DNA of 64,000 bases from JBPCRW01 sp050996405 (lineage in GTDB: Bacteria; Acidobacteriota; Blastocatellia; Pyrinomonadales; Pyrinomonadaceae). The first letter of the stretch is position 1. Every line of letters starts with the position of its first letter. The translations under genes were made by a program, and so were the position numbers. The notes beneath the pieces are model-generated. The model was not told the origin of the DNA and did not search any database. It saw only the letters and a list, made by a program, of their open reading frames with translations. The stretch lies in contig JBPCRW010000020.1 of the NCBI GenBank assembly GCA_050996405.1, positions 5,908 through 69,907 of the forward strand, written 5' to 3'. Shown here in pieces: positions 1-10,615 of the stretch.

Positions 1-1203
1 CGAATCGATATTGGTAATTAAACCTTTGATAAATTCGCCTTTTTCATATTCGTCGCCATACCAGTCTGGATGTTTATAGGCTTCGAGTTTCCGCGCGATT
101 TGTTTTTGGTCGGTAATCGGATTATTGTCTTCGTCAACTAGAATGTTCTGATAATCGGAACGCCATTTTTGCGTGCTGTCATAGCGGCGCAAACCGCTGC
201 GAATCGCTTTGGTCGCCAGTTTCTGCGCGTCAACATTGATTGACGTATAAACCTGCAAGCCGCCCTGCGCGACGCGCGTCGTGTATTTTTCTTCCAAGTA
301 TTTGCGGACTTCCTCGACCGGATAATCCCACGCCGTAGATTTCGGCAGCGATTGATAAAAGGCGGAATCGGCAAGTTTTATAGGCTTTCTTTTGGCGGCT
401 TCGATTTGTTCGGGCGAATATCTTTCGGGAAAGTATTTGCCCATCTGGTCAAGCACGGTGTTGCGCCGCTCCAAAGCCTTGTCCATATTTCTCGTCGGCG
501 AATATTCCGGCGATTTCGGAATCGCGGCGAGCAGCGCGGCTTCTTCGAGACTTAATTCATTGAGGGGTTTTCCGAAATACGTTCGCGCTCCGGCTTCAAA
601 GCCATATGAACCCGCGCCCAAAAAAACGTAGTTCATATACATCTCAAGAATTTGCCGCTTGGTGTAAAAACGCTCGATTTCAAGTGCCATCAGCCATTCG
701 GAAAACTTTCGCGTCAGCGTCTGGTCTTTCGAGAGAAAAAGATTTTTCGTGAGTTGCTGGGTAATCGTCGAACCGCCTTCCATACGGCTGCCGGGCGACA
801 TTACTTTCTTGGCGACGACACCGACGATGCGATACGGGTCAATTCCGATATGACTGTAAAAACGCGAATCTTCGATTGCCAAAAGCGCGTCTTCGACGTT
901 TTGCGGAATATCCTGTTCTTTTATCGGAATGCGTTTTTCGAGCGCGAATTCCGCCAGCACGGTTTCGCCGTCGTCGGCGTAAATTCGCGTCACCTGCGGC
1001 GGGCGATACGTCGCCAAAGCCATCACTTCGGTCGCGTAACGCGAATTATTTAAATAACATGAAGCGAGAACGCCGGTTAATCCGCCAGCCGCCAGAGCCA
1101 ATAGAAGCGCGACCGGCAGCCAAACAAATTTCCACGCGCTCCGGCGTTTTTCAGGAACGCTTTTAATTTCTCTCGTTTCAGTTCTCTTAAATTCCTTTGC
1201 CAT
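1..1203 (-). CDS. mrcA: Class A penicillin-binding protein (PBP1A family), 3' end outside window
   Basis: Bifunctional peptidoglycan synthase of the inner membrane. The reading frame starts at ATG 1203 and stays open to base 1, giving 401 visible residues. A short basic cytoplasmic tail and one membrane anchor (about residues 26-49) precede a GT51 glycosyltransferase domain with EDSRFYSHIG (111-120, catalytic Glu111), GGSTITQQ (143-150) and the later EMYMNYVFLGAGSYG block. The transpeptidase domain has begun at most; its SxxK serine lies beyond the window. It follows rodA by 17 bases on the same strand, closing the rod-shape operon. Family assignment is secure; the exact paralogue name (PBP1A versus 1B/2D types) is less so. 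Confidence 0.9.
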   Translation of the reverse strand, partial: MAKEFKRTETREIKSVPEKRRSAWKFVWLPVALLLALAAGGLTGVLASCYLNNSRYATEVMALATYRPPQVTRIYADDGETVLAEFALEKRIPIKEQDIPQNVEDALLAIEDSRFYSHIGIDPYRIVGVVAKKVMSPGSRMEGGSTITQQLTKNLFLSKDQTLTRKFSEWLMALEIERFYTKRQILEMYMNYVFLGAGSYGFEAGARTYFGKPLNELSLEEAALLAAIPKSPEYSPTRNMDKALERRNTVLDQMGKYFPERYSPEQIEAAKRKPIKLADSAFYQSLPKSTAWDYPVEEVRKYLEEKYTTRVAQGGLQVYTSINVDAQKLATKAIRSGLRRYDSTQKWRSDYQNILVDEDNNPITDQKQIARKLEAYKHPDWYGDEYEKGEFIKGLITNIDS

Positions 1204-1220
1204 TTGTTTTATAACCTCTA

Positions 1221-2342
1221 TTAATTAACAAATCTTCGCATCCTGACGCTAATCACAAAACCAATGGCGATAAATGTCGCCAAAACCGCCGACAGCCCCG
1301 CGCTCATCAAAGGCAGCGGAACACCGATGACCGGCAAAAAACCGAGTGCCATTCCGACATTCATAAAAATCTGAAAAATCATTCCACCCGCAATCGCCAT
1401 AATCACCAGCATTCCGGCGCGGTCGGGCGCGGCGCGCGCTCCGGCAATCAGGCGCGACAAGAGCAGCGCATATGCCAGCAGCAACGAAACACAGCCGATA
1501 AATCCGGTGTTTTCCGCCGTCACCGCGAAAATAAAATCCGTGTGCGGTTCGGGCAGGAATTTGAGCGCGCTCTGCGAAGATTCCGTGTCGCCTTTAGTTC
1601 CTGTCAAGCCGCCTTTGCCGACCGTAATCATCGACTGAATCGTATGATACGCATAGCCTCTCGGGTCTGCGCTTTCCGGGTCAATAATTACGTCTATTCG
1701 TTCCTTTTTATAACCGCTCAATTTTCCGGTTTTCACGCCGACCCAGTAACCGACCGGCATCATAATCGCCATCATAATAAGCGCGAGAATTACGTAGCGG
1801 ATTTTGATTGACGATAGAAACATCACGACGGCGAGCAGCGGAAAATATGTAATCGACTGCCCCATATCCGGTTCGAGCAAAATCAATCCGACCGGAACTG
1901 CCAGAATCAGCACGCCGATAAAAAATTCTTTAATCGTCAGAGAATTGCCTTTTCGCGCGCCGTAATATTTTGCGAGCATCAGCACGACCGGAATTTTAAC
2001 AAACTCCGAAGGCTGAAATTGTCCGATAAGCGGAACTTTTATCCAGCATCTCTGCCCGTTAATTTTCATTCCGATACCGGGAATCAAAACAATTGCCAGC
2101 AGAAAAAGTCCGATGCCGTAAAAAATCGGCGCGGCATCCACGACGCGGCGATAATCGGTCATCGCAATCACGAGCAAGGCAATCAGCGAAATGAATAAGC
2201 CGATAATTTGTTTTTCCCAATAGGTTTCCGTCGGCTGCGCGTTGTAGATTTGCCACACGCCGAAACAGACAATGGCGATGGCGAGAATTGCCACCAGCCA
2301 GTCGAAATCCCGCAAGGTTCTTTTTTCGATAATTGCGACCAT
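1221..2342 (-). CDS. rodA: RodA, SEDS-family peptidoglycan glycosyltransferase
   Basis: Polymerises lipid II into glycan strands in the elongasome, paired with PBP2. The 373-residue protein is almost entirely hydrophobic with about ten membrane spans. SEDS landmarks are visible: FQPSEFVKI near residue 110, LLEPDMGQS near 155 (the Asp of this loop is the conserved catalytic candidate), FLPEPHTDFIFAV near 265 and the C-terminal LMSAGLSA. FtsW is the alternative member of the family, but the position directly after the PBP2 gene and within the mre operon makes RodA the better call. A palindromic heptamer array separates it from mrdA. Confidence 0.95.
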   Translation of the reverse strand: MVAIIEKRTLRDFDWLVAILAIAIVCFGVWQIYNAQPTETYWEKQIIGLFISLIALLVIAMTDYRRVVDAAPIFYGIGLFLLAIVLIPGIGMKINGQRCWIKVPLIGQFQPSEFVKIPVVLMLAKYYGARKGNSLTIKEFFIGVLILAVPVGLILLEPDMGQSITYFPLLAVVMFLSSIKIRYVILALIMMAIMMPVGYWVGVKTGKLSGYKKERIDVIIDPESADPRGYAYHTIQSMITVGKGGLTGTKGDTESSQSALKFLPEPHTDFIFAVTAENTGFIGCVSLLLAYALLLSRLIAGARAAPDRAGMLVIMAIAGGMIFQIFMNVGMALGFLPVIGVPLPLMSAGLSAVLATFIAIGFVISVRMRRFVN

Positions 2343-2349
2343 CTTTTTC

Positions 2350-2413
2350 AGCTATCAGCTATCAGTTATCAATTATCAGTTTTCGTTGACTGATAATTGA
2401 TAATTGATAATTG
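2350..2413. repeat. Palindromic heptamer array (TATCARY units)
   Basis: About four degenerate heptamers (TATCAGC, TATCAGT, TATCAAT, TATCAGT) are followed by their inverted counterparts. The central part forms a perfect 15-bp stem (2366-2380 with 2389-2403) around an 8-base loop. It fills the mrdA-rodA junction and abuts the mrdA stop codon. In RNA it would be a strong hairpin, without a clear U-tract for termination. Confidence 0.85.
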
Positions 2414-4297
2414 TTATTTCATCGCCACCTGTTGTTGCGGCTGCGCGCCCAATAAATCCGGGTGATTTTTCAGCAGATACGCTTCATAAATCTGTTTGAC
2501 AGCCGGAGCCGCGTTTGCCGCGCCGAAACCGGAATTTTCGATTAAAGCGATAACGGCGATTTCCGGTTTGTAAGCCGGTGCGAAAGAAACAAACCAGGCG
2601 TGGTCTTTCGCGCCGCCCGAACCGATTTCCGAGTTTTGCGCCGTTCCCGTTTTTCCGGCTATTTCCCAATTCGCCATTTTGATGCCGCCTGCCGTTCCGC
2701 CGTTGTTGACCACGCCCCACATTCCCTTTAAAACGAGCGCGTTTTGTTCGGGAGTCATCGGAATTATTTTCGGTTCGGGATGTTCAAATGTATATTCGGG
2801 ACGCGCCGGAAAATCGCCGACCGCGTCAATCGGTTTAAATTCCTTCAACAGATGCGGGATATACATTCTGCCGCGCATGCCGACGCTCGACACGGCGCGA
2901 ATCATCGAAATCGGTGTCACGTTGACGGTGACCTGTCCGATGGCGGCGAAAACCGTTTCGATGTCGTTCCATTTTCCGTTGTCGCGTTTTCTGACATACG
3001 ATTCGAAGGATTTCGGCGTTTGACTGATTTTTTCGTTCGGTAAATCAATGCCGGTTCGCTTGTCGTAATCGAAAGTTTCGACCATTTGTTTCAAACCTTC
3101 GAGTCCCATCCTCAAAGCTAAACGATAATAATAACCGTCGCACGAATGCGTAATCGCCGACGGCAAATCCGGCGTTCCGTGATTGCCGCTCGTATCGCGC
3201 GTAAAACGATTTCCGACCTGAATTCCGCCGCCGCAAATGATGCTGTTGCTCTTGATGGTAATCGCGCCTTGCTCTAATCCGGCAACCGATTCGGGAATTT
3301 TCCAGGTCGAGCCGGGATGAAAACGCCCTTGAATCGCTCGATTCAAAAGCGGGCGTTCCTCGTTGTGGTAATAATCGAAAATTTCTTTGCGTCCTTCGGG
3401 TGTCGTGCTGCGTTCGACAAAAGCGTTCGGGTCATACGAAGGCGCGGAAGCCATCGCCAGAACCTCGCCGTTATTCGGGTCGGTAGCGATAATCGTTCCG
3501 CGTTTTGTCGAAGAATCTTCGAGAGCTTTTTCCGCCGCTAATTGTAAATCAATATCAATCGTCGAAACTAAATCCTGTCCGGGCTGCGGCTGGACGACTT
3601 CGAGTTCCGCCTGCACGCGCCCGCGCGAATCAACCAGAACTTTTTTGTAACCCGGTTCGCCGCGCAAGTATTGGTCGTAATACTGCTCCAATCCGGCTTT
3701 GCCGATGATATCACCGGGCTTAAACTTTTCGGCGTATTCAGGATTTTTCAATTGCTTGGGATCGATTTCGCCGACGTAGCCGAGAACGTGCGCCAGAACT
3801 TTGCCGTATGGATAATGACGCTGCGGCTGAACTTCGACGCGCAATTCCGGCATTTCCAAGCTGTGCGATTCAACCCAGGCGATGTCCTGCGGCGTGGCGT
3901 TTTCCTTTAAAACAATCGATTCAAAATCGGCAACCTGTTTTTTAATTAAATCCAGGCGTTCGGCGACAAACTGCGGGTCGAGATTCAATCCGCTCGCGTA
4001 ATCGTCAACCCGTTCGCTGACATCAATTGATTTCATCGGCTCATGCGCCAGCGTGATGTTAAACGTCGGGCGCGAATCGACCAGAATTTTCCCGTTGCGG
4101 TCGAAAATCGCCCCGCGCGGCGCAGGAATCGGAATCTTGCGAATGCTCTGTTGATTAAACTTCTCGACGTAAATTTCGCCTTTAACAATTTGCAAATAAT
4201 AAAGCCGCACGCCGAGAATCGTCAGCAGCACGAAAGCGAGTATCTGGAGAACACCAATTCTAAAAGGCAGATTTTGCGACTGGTCATTTAACTTCAC
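2414..4297 (-). CDS. mrdA: Penicillin-binding protein 2 (MrdA), elongasome transpeptidase
   Basis: Class B PBP that cross-links side-wall peptidoglycan with RodA. It has 627 residues: a single N-terminal membrane anchor (about 13-33), a PBP dimerisation/pedestal region including PAPRGAIFDRNG (58-69), and a C-terminal transpeptidase domain. Active-site motifs are intact: STWK with nucleophile Ser330, SCD (385-387, the SxD form characteristic of PBP2) and KTGT (549-552). It lies between mreD and rodA on the minus strand, with a repeat array on each side. Nothing in the sequence suggests damage. Confidence 0.95.
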   Translation of the reverse strand: MKLNDQSQNLPFRIGVLQILAFVLLTILGVRLYYLQIVKGEIYVEKFNQQSIRKIPIPAPRGAIFDRNGKILVDSRPTFNITLAHEPMKSIDVSERVDDYASGLNLDPQFVAERLDLIKKQVADFESIVLKENATPQDIAWVESHSLEMPELRVEVQPQRHYPYGKVLAHVLGYVGEIDPKQLKNPEYAEKFKPGDIIGKAGLEQYYDQYLRGEPGYKKVLVDSRGRVQAELEVVQPQPGQDLVSTIDIDLQLAAEKALEDSSTKRGTIIATDPNNGEVLAMASAPSYDPNAFVERSTTPEGRKEIFDYYHNEERPLLNRAIQGRFHPGSTWKIPESVAGLEQGAITIKSNSIICGGGIQVGNRFTRDTSGNHGTPDLPSAITHSCDGYYYRLALRMGLEGLKQMVETFDYDKRTGIDLPNEKISQTPKSFESYVRKRDNGKWNDIETVFAAIGQVTVNVTPISMIRAVSSVGMRGRMYIPHLLKEFKPIDAVGDFPARPEYTFEHPEPKIIPMTPEQNALVLKGMWGVVNNGGTAGGIKMANWEIAGKTGTAQNSEIGSGGAKDHAWFVSFAPAYKPEIAVIALIENSGFGAANAAPAVKQIYEAYLLKNHPDLLGAQPQQQVAMK

Positions 4298-4312
4298 TTT
4301 TTTAATGGTGAA

Positions 4313-4378
4313 TGGTAAATGGTGAATAGTGAATTATTGGTTTTTCATTAACCGTTCACCATTTACCATTCACCATTA
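4313..4378. repeat. Palindromic heptamer array (CCATTYA units)
   Basis: Left arm units read TAATGGT GAATGGT AAATGGT GAATAGT; the right arm is the inverted series TCACCAT TTACCAT TCACCAT. The arms can pair over about 20 bases. The array occupies almost the whole mreD-mrdA junction. The same unit family recurs at 5873-5947, 10984-11053 and, more degenerate, 15006-15063. Confidence 0.85.
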
Positions 4379-4381
4379 TTC

Positions 4382-4933
4382 TTAGGTTCTCTTTCCCAAA
4401 CGAATCGGATTACGGCGGCGCGTTTGACGGCGCGGCGTAAAAACTTCGCGCTTGCTTTTTCTGATGCCGTCTGTCAAAAAATGTTCAAAAATTAAGAAGA
4501 TAATTGTTCCCGCAATGGTTGTTCCAATCAGCGAATAAGCAAACGTGTTGACCACCGGCGCGCCTGGTTCGTAACCAAAAAGGCGATGCAATCCGTAAAA
4601 AACCAGATTGCCTAACAAACTCGCTCCCGCTATGATGGGAATCCGCAGTAAAAGGTTGTCGAGATAGACGCGCCGCGCTATTTCCGAAACTATGTATGCA
4701 ATCAACGTTTTAGAGAAGGCGTTCGCGCCCAAAAGTCCGCCGCTCAAAGCATCGACGGCGAGACCTGCGACAGTCCCGAAAAGCAGCGCGCGAATGGCGT
4801 TTCGCTGAAAAGCGGCATAAACGACAATGATGAGCGGGAAATCAATATAAGCGAACGGCTCGGCGACGTTGCGGAGCGACCATTGAAGCAAAACTGCGAT
4901 TACCAGGGCGAGTGTAATCTTTACTTGTTCCAT
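4382..4933 (-). CDS. mreD: MreD, rod shape-determining membrane protein
   Basis: Small polytopic inner-membrane component of the elongasome that associates with MreC and PBP2. The 183-residue protein has five to six hydrophobic segments and ends in a very basic tail (residues 160-183, rich in Arg/Lys). Sequence conservation in MreD is always weak, so the call rests on size, hydrophobic profile, the FDALSG-like motif (AVDALSGGLLG near residue 62) and its position between mreC and the PBP2 gene. It starts 13 bases after the mreC stop, consistent with co-translation. Confidence 0.9.
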   Translation of the reverse strand: MEQVKITLALVIAVLLQWSLRNVAEPFAYIDFPLIIVVYAAFQRNAIRALLFGTVAGLAVDALSGGLLGANAFSKTLIAYIVSEIARRVYLDNLLLRIPIIAGASLLGNLVFYGLHRLFGYEPGAPVVNTFAYSLIGTTIAGTIIFLIFEHFLTDGIRKSKREVFTPRRQTRRRNPIRLGKRT

Positions 4934-4946
4934 CTCTTAAAAAAAT

Positions 4947-5867
4947 CTAACGCGATATTTTTTTAGGTTTATTTTTATTATCCTTAACGGCATTCGGCAA
5001 AGACTGTTCAAATTTCTGTTGAAGCGGCGGCTCGTAAAGCAAAACCGCTACTTCCTGCATTGAATTTAACTGCGCCGCCGGTTTGATATAAATTGTTTTT
5101 GAAACGGTTGCCGAGCCGCCCGACACTTCGACGATTTCGCCGAGTTTCAATCCAGCCGGATAAATTCCGTCCTGTCCGGTCGTGAAAACCGATTGTCCGA
5201 CCTGCACGTCGACGCTGCCGGGAACATAACGCATTTCCAAAAGCTCGCGGTCGTCCATTCCGCTGACCACGCCGAGCGCGTTCGACGCGCCGATTTCGCC
5301 GACGACCGCACCCGCGCCGAACCTTTCGTCCGTGACCAGAGTAATTTGCGATGTCAATGGGCTGACCGCCGTAATTCTGCCGACTAGACCGCCGTTTGCA
5401 ACCACCGGCATATTTAATTTTACGCCGTTATAACTTCCCTGATTGATGACCGAATCGTTAAACCAATTCGACGGGTCGCGCCCGATAATTTTCGCCGTCA
5501 AAACCGGATATTTACTTTCGTCCTTGAGATTCAAAAGTGTTTTCAGACGCTCGTTTTCAATCGCCAAATCCCGTTTGCTTTGAATTTCGACTTCGAGTTC
5601 CTGAACATGCTGCTTGAGCCTATCATTTTCGCTCGCCGCGTTTCGGATATTGGCAAACGACTGAAAATAATTGGTCATGGCAGAACTGGCGGTCGTCACC
5701 GGCGACTGCACAAAATCGGCAAGCGCGAGCGACCAGACGCGAATCACGCGCTGCTGTTCCGCACCCGTCCGCGCATCCCAAGCCATCAAAATAAAACTGC
5801 CCAGCAATAAGGCAATCATCAGCCAGGGCGTTGTTCGCCAAACTTCTTTTTGACTTCGCTCAACCAT
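4947..5867 (-). CDS. mreC: MreC, rod shape-determining periplasmic scaffold
   Basis: Bitopic protein that activates PBP2-RodA from the periplasm. From the start chosen here it has 306 residues: a cytoplasmic stub, one membrane span (about 14-31), a coiled coil (about 60-105, heptad-like ENDRLKQHVQELEVEIQ) and the beta-rich MreC domain with DPSNWFNDSVI and a GLVGRI block. An upstream ATG at 5924 is in frame, but the extra 19 residues are encoded by the adjacent CCATTYA repeat array, so ATG 5867 is preferred. It ends in TAG, which shows TAG is a normal stop in this genome. Confidence 0.93.
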   Translation of the reverse strand: MVERSQKEVWRTTPWLMIALLLGSFILMAWDARTGAEQQRVIRVWSLALADFVQSPVTTASSAMTNYFQSFANIRNAASENDRLKQHVQELEVEIQSKRDLAIENERLKTLLNLKDESKYPVLTAKIIGRDPSNWFNDSVINQGSYNGVKLNMPVVANGGLVGRITAVSPLTSQITLVTDERFGAGAVVGEIGASNALGVVSGMDDRELLEMRYVPGSVDVQVGQSVFTTGQDGIYPAGLKLGEIVEVSGGSATVSKTIYIKPAAQLNSMQEVAVLLYEPPLQQKFEQSLPNAVKDNKNKPKKISR

Positions 5868-5872
5868 CTTCT

Positions 5873-5944
5873 TAATGGTGAATGGTGAATGGTAAATGGT
5901 AAATGAAAAGCCGAAACTCACCATTCACCATTCACCATTTACCA

Positions 5945-5947
<3 letters not shown>
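5873..5947. repeat. Palindromic heptamer array between mreB and mreC
   Basis: Units of the CCATTYA/TRAATGG family in inverted arrangement, about four per arm with an asymmetric spacer. The TAA stop of mreB (5945-5947) is itself part of the right arm, and an in-frame upstream ATG of mreC is created by the spacer. Confidence 0.85.
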
Positions 5948-7042
<1,095 letters not shown>

Positions 7043-7248
7043 GTTCTAGGAAAACTGCTCCCAAAATTATCTTTTAGGGGAAATTGAGTAGCGGTTTAGG
7101 GCAGGCGACTCGCAGCGCGTTCTAAACTACTTAGAATATACTGAATTTTAGAGTTTTTGCTAATGCCGAAATACACTTTTCGATTTTTTTTTACAAAGAA
7201 AGATAAAATAAGGCAAACAAGTGACGGTGACGGCGGGCAGCCAGCCTT

Positions 7249-7279
7249 GAATTACGAATTTCAAACTTCAAAATTTGTC
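7249..7279. repeat. Half-array of AT-rich heptamers at the end of a methyltransferase gene
   Basis: Units GAATTAC GAATTTC AAACTTC AAAATTT follow one another. The TGA stop of the methyltransferase (7268-7270) lies inside. Only one arm is recognisable, so this is a weaker example of the array family. Confidence 0.5.
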
Positions 7280-8053
7280 CTTTGCCGAGCCGCGCGCTGG
7301 CTGTTTTACGAACTTGTCCGAAGATTTCTTTTTAATGATAACAATGTAATTCGCGTCTTCGGCATCCAGAAATTCTTCGATTTGCCAATCGCTGCCGCGC
7401 ATAATTTCCCGCATTTCTTCGGGCGAAACAAAAAGATAATCAAACCATTCGCCGACAGTTTTGCCGAAGCGGACTCGCATTCTAATTTGCCCGCCCATTC
7501 GCCCGCGCCTTTTATTTGCTTGCAGATATAACAGATGAAGCGGATTATCCGTTTGATACGGGTCGAAAGTTTTAGCAATAATCCGCGCTTCGGGCGATGT
7601 GATGCGCGTCATTTTTTCGAGAATCTTTCCGGCGTTCTCGCGGCTGCCGAACAAACCGAAATTGTTGCCGAACATTTGAATCGTGTCGAACGAATTCGGC
7701 TTGAATTTATCAATCTCATCAATCGGTCTGACAAACGCTTTTTTCAATCCTCTTAATTTGCAGACCTTGATTGCGCCGGGCGAATTGTCAATGCCGGTTA
7801 CGTCAAAACCTCTTTCCTGCAAATAGAGCGCGTGCCGACCCGCGCCGCAGCCGACATCTAAAACTCTGCCTTTCGCTAATTTGACGGCGCGTTTTTCAAG
7901 CGGCGACCATTGCCTATATTCCGAAAAATATGTCCCCGCATCAGAGCCGGTATCAATATAATTATCGTCGCGTTCGATGATTTCAGCCGTCGCTTCCCGA
8001 CTGAAATATTGCGCGAGAAGTTGCTGCCCATAAGCGTCCTGACCTTTTTTCAT
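7268..8053 (-). CDS. Class I SAM-dependent methyltransferase
   Basis: A 261-residue soluble Rossmann-fold methyltransferase. Motif I is explicit, VLDVGCGAGRHALYL near residue 68, followed by the acidic motif II residue in FDVTGIDNS; FDTIQMFGNNFGL later matches motif IV. The substrate cannot be read from the sequence. The last residues are Lys/Arg-rich, and the final codons coincide with a heptamer half-array, so the C-terminus may have been altered by it. It sits 22 bases after lon on the same strand and could be co-transcribed. Family confident, function open. Confidence 0.8.
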   Translation of the reverse strand: MKKGQDAYGQQLLAQYFSREATAEIIERDDNYIDTGSDAGTYFSEYRQWSPLEKRAVKLAKGRVLDVGCGAGRHALYLQERGFDVTGIDNSPGAIKVCKLRGLKKAFVRPIDEIDKFKPNSFDTIQMFGNNFGLFGSRENAGKILEKMTRITSPEARIIAKTFDPYQTDNPLHLLYLQANKRRGRMGGQIRMRVRFGKTVGEWFDYLFVSPEEMREIMRGSDWQIEEFLDAEDANYIVIIKKKSSDKFVKQPARGSAKDKF

Positions 8054-8075
8054 ATCGTTCCGGCTTATCGGCAGT

Positions 8076-10562
8076 TTATTTTTCCTTCATCGTCAAACGC
8101 TCCGAACGCGGCTGTCCTTCCGCGCTTTGATTATCAACAAACGTCCATTCGGGCGCGTCTGTAACTTCGGTTTCCAGTGCCGCGTCAACCGCTTCGCTGA
8201 TTCGCACAACGGGAACAATTTCCAATTCGTTGCGAACTTCTTCGGGAATTTCTTCGATGTCGGCTTCGTTGCGCGACGGCAAAATTATCCGGCGGATTCC
8301 GGCGCGATACGCCGCCAGAACTTTTTCCTTGATGCCGCCGACCGGAAAGACCAATCCCGACAACGTGATTTCGCCCGTCATCGAAGTATCCGAACGAACC
8401 TTTCTGCCCGTGTAAAGCGAAGCCATCGCCGAAGCCATTGTCACGCCCGCGCTCGGACCGTCTTTCGGAATCGCGCCCGCCGGAACGTGAACATGAACGC
8501 CGTTTTCCTTAATCATTTTCGGGTCAATACCGAAATCTTTGGCGTGCGACCAAAGATACGAACGCGCCGCCTGCGCCGATTCCTTCATCACGTCGCCGAG
8601 TTGACCGCTTAAAATCAAGCCCGAACCGCCGGGCAAAAGCGTCGCTTCAATAAATAAAACTTCGCCGCCCATTTCCGTCCAAGCCATTCCGGTTGCGACT
8701 CCGGCGGGCAATTCTTTTCGCGCTTCTTCCGGGTAAAAACGCGGCGCGCCTAAAAAAGGTTTTATATCCTGCGCGGTGATTGTCACTTTTTCGGTTGAAC
8801 CTTGCGCGACTCTTAGAGCGACTTTGCGGGCTAAATTTCCAATCGTTCTTTCCAGTTGGCGCACGCCCGCCTCGCGCGTGTATCGCGCCGTTAAAAGATT
8901 TATCGCGTCGTCGGTGATTTCAATTTGGTCGGGCGATAAACCATTTTCCTTAATCTGGCGCGGAACTAAATACTGTTTGGCAATATTTAATTTTTCCATA
9001 TCGCTGTAACCGGCAAGGCTGATAATTTCCATCCGGTCGCGCAGCGGCGCGGGGATAGGTCCGAGTTGATTCGCCGTCGCAATAAAGAAAACTTTCGACA
9101 AATCAAATGGCAAATCCAGATAATGGTCGCGGAAAGTGTTGTTCTGCGCCGGGTCTAAAATTTCCAAGAGCGCGGATGCGGGGTCGCCGCGATAATCGTT
9201 GCCCATTTTATCAATTTCGTCGAGCATCAAAACCGGATTATTAACGCCGACACGCCGCAGCGTTTGAATAATCCTGCCCGGCATCGCGCCGACGTAAGTT
9301 CTGCGATGACCGCGCAATTCGGCTTCGTCGCGCACGCCGCCCAAACTGATTCGGTCAAACTCTCTGCCAAGCGCGCGCGCAATCGAACGCCCCAGACTTG
9401 TTTTGCCAACTCCCGGCGGTCCGACGAAAAGAATAATCGGGCTTTTTGAATCGGGACGTAGTTTAATAACCGCGAGCGTTTCCAAAATTCTCTCTTTAAT
9501 ATCTTCTAAACCGTAATGATCTTCGTCCAAGATTTTTTTGGCTTCATCTAAATCGAGTTTTTCTTCGCTCGATTTTTTCCACGGCAGTTCCAAAATATAT
9601 TCGAGATAGGTTCGGATAACGTGATAATCCGGCGCGGCTTGCGGCAATTGTTCCATCCGCTTTAGTTCGCGCATCGCTTCCTTGTTGACTTCTTCCGGTA
9701 AATCGGCAGTTTCGAGCCGTTCGCGCAGTTGGTCGGCTTCGGCTTTTTCGCCCGTTTCGTCTTCGCCGAGTTCTTTTTGAATCGCCTTCATTTGCTGGCG
9801 CAGAATATAATCGCGCTGCGATTTATCCATTTCGGTCTGCGCTTCGGACGCAATTTTCGTCCGAATATTCATTATCTCGACTTCGCGCGAAAGATATTGA
9901 TAGGCGAGCGAAAGCAGTTCGTCGGCGGTATCGGCTTCGAGCATTTTCTGTTCCTGCTCAACGCCGAGCATCAGCACCGAACCGAGAAAATACGCCAGCT
10001 GCACAGGGTCGTTATTCGACATCACCGCCATTCTGATTTCCGCCGGAACATTCGGCAGCATCGTCAGAGCCTGTTGAATCAACCCTTGAACATTGCGTTT
10101 TAAGGCTTCGACTTCTTCCTTATCTTTAATTGTCAATTCCGGCAAAATTTCAACTTTCGCTTTTAAAAACGGCTCTTCCTGCGCCCAATAAACGATGCGA
10201 ATCCGTTCCGTCCCCTGCACGATTAGTTGCATTCCTTCGTTTTCGCGCATCATCCGTTTGACGTTGACGAGCGTTCCGACTTCGTAGAGGTCAGCCGGTT
10301 TCGCGTCCTGTCCAGTCACGTTTTCGTTTTTCAAAGTGACGCAGGCAAGCAATTTTTCTTCGGTTGCGAGCGCGGCTTCGACCGCCAGCATCGAACGCTT
10401 GCGCCCGACATTGAGAGGCACAATCGTATCGGGAAAAAGCGTCGTCTGCTGGAGCGGCAGAACGGCGATTTCCAGACGCTTTGATTCGGCGGCTGGCGCG
10501 TTTTTCGGCGCGGTTGAATCCTTCTGGTTTTCAGTTTGATGTTGTTTGTTTTCTTCAGCCAT
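8076..10562 (-). CDS. lon: Lon, ATP-dependent serine protease
   Basis: Cytoplasmic AAA+ protease that degrades misfolded and regulatory proteins. Of 828 residues, the N-terminal substrate domain starts near residue 30 after a polar, low-complexity extension; the AAA+ module has Walker A GPPGVGKT (381-388) and Walker B LMLDEIDK; the C-terminal protease carries the Ser-Lys dyad at Ser704 (DGPSAG) and Lys747 (GGIKEK), with the usual 43-residue separation. All motifs are intact. Hsp20 lies upstream on the same strand, fitting a protein-quality-control neighbourhood. Confidence 0.97.
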   Translation of the reverse strand: MAEENKQHQTENQKDSTAPKNAPAAESKRLEIAVLPLQQTTLFPDTIVPLNVGRKRSMLAVEAALATEEKLLACVTLKNENVTGQDAKPADLYEVGTLVNVKRMMRENEGMQLIVQGTERIRIVYWAQEEPFLKAKVEILPELTIKDKEEVEALKRNVQGLIQQALTMLPNVPAEIRMAVMSNNDPVQLAYFLGSVLMLGVEQEQKMLEADTADELLSLAYQYLSREVEIMNIRTKIASEAQTEMDKSQRDYILRQQMKAIQKELGEDETGEKAEADQLRERLETADLPEEVNKEAMRELKRMEQLPQAAPDYHVIRTYLEYILELPWKKSSEEKLDLDEAKKILDEDHYGLEDIKERILETLAVIKLRPDSKSPIILFVGPPGVGKTSLGRSIARALGREFDRISLGGVRDEAELRGHRRTYVGAMPGRIIQTLRRVGVNNPVLMLDEIDKMGNDYRGDPASALLEILDPAQNNTFRDHYLDLPFDLSKVFFIATANQLGPIPAPLRDRMEIISLAGYSDMEKLNIAKQYLVPRQIKENGLSPDQIEITDDAINLLTARYTREAGVRQLERTIGNLARKVALRVAQGSTEKVTITAQDIKPFLGAPRFYPEEARKELPAGVATGMAWTEMGGEVLFIEATLLPGGSGLILSGQLGDVMKESAQAARSYLWSHAKDFGIDPKMIKENGVHVHVPAGAIPKDGPSAGVTMASAMASLYTGRKVRSDTSMTGEITLSGLVFPVGGIKEKVLAAYRAGIRRIILPSRNEADIEEIPEEVRNELEIVPVVRISEAVDAALETEVTDAPEWTFVDNQSAEGQPRSERLTMKEK

Positions 10563-10615
10563 AAAAATTTTATCTTCTAAATTTTCCCTTGCTTTGATGC
10601 CGATTTTCGACTGTT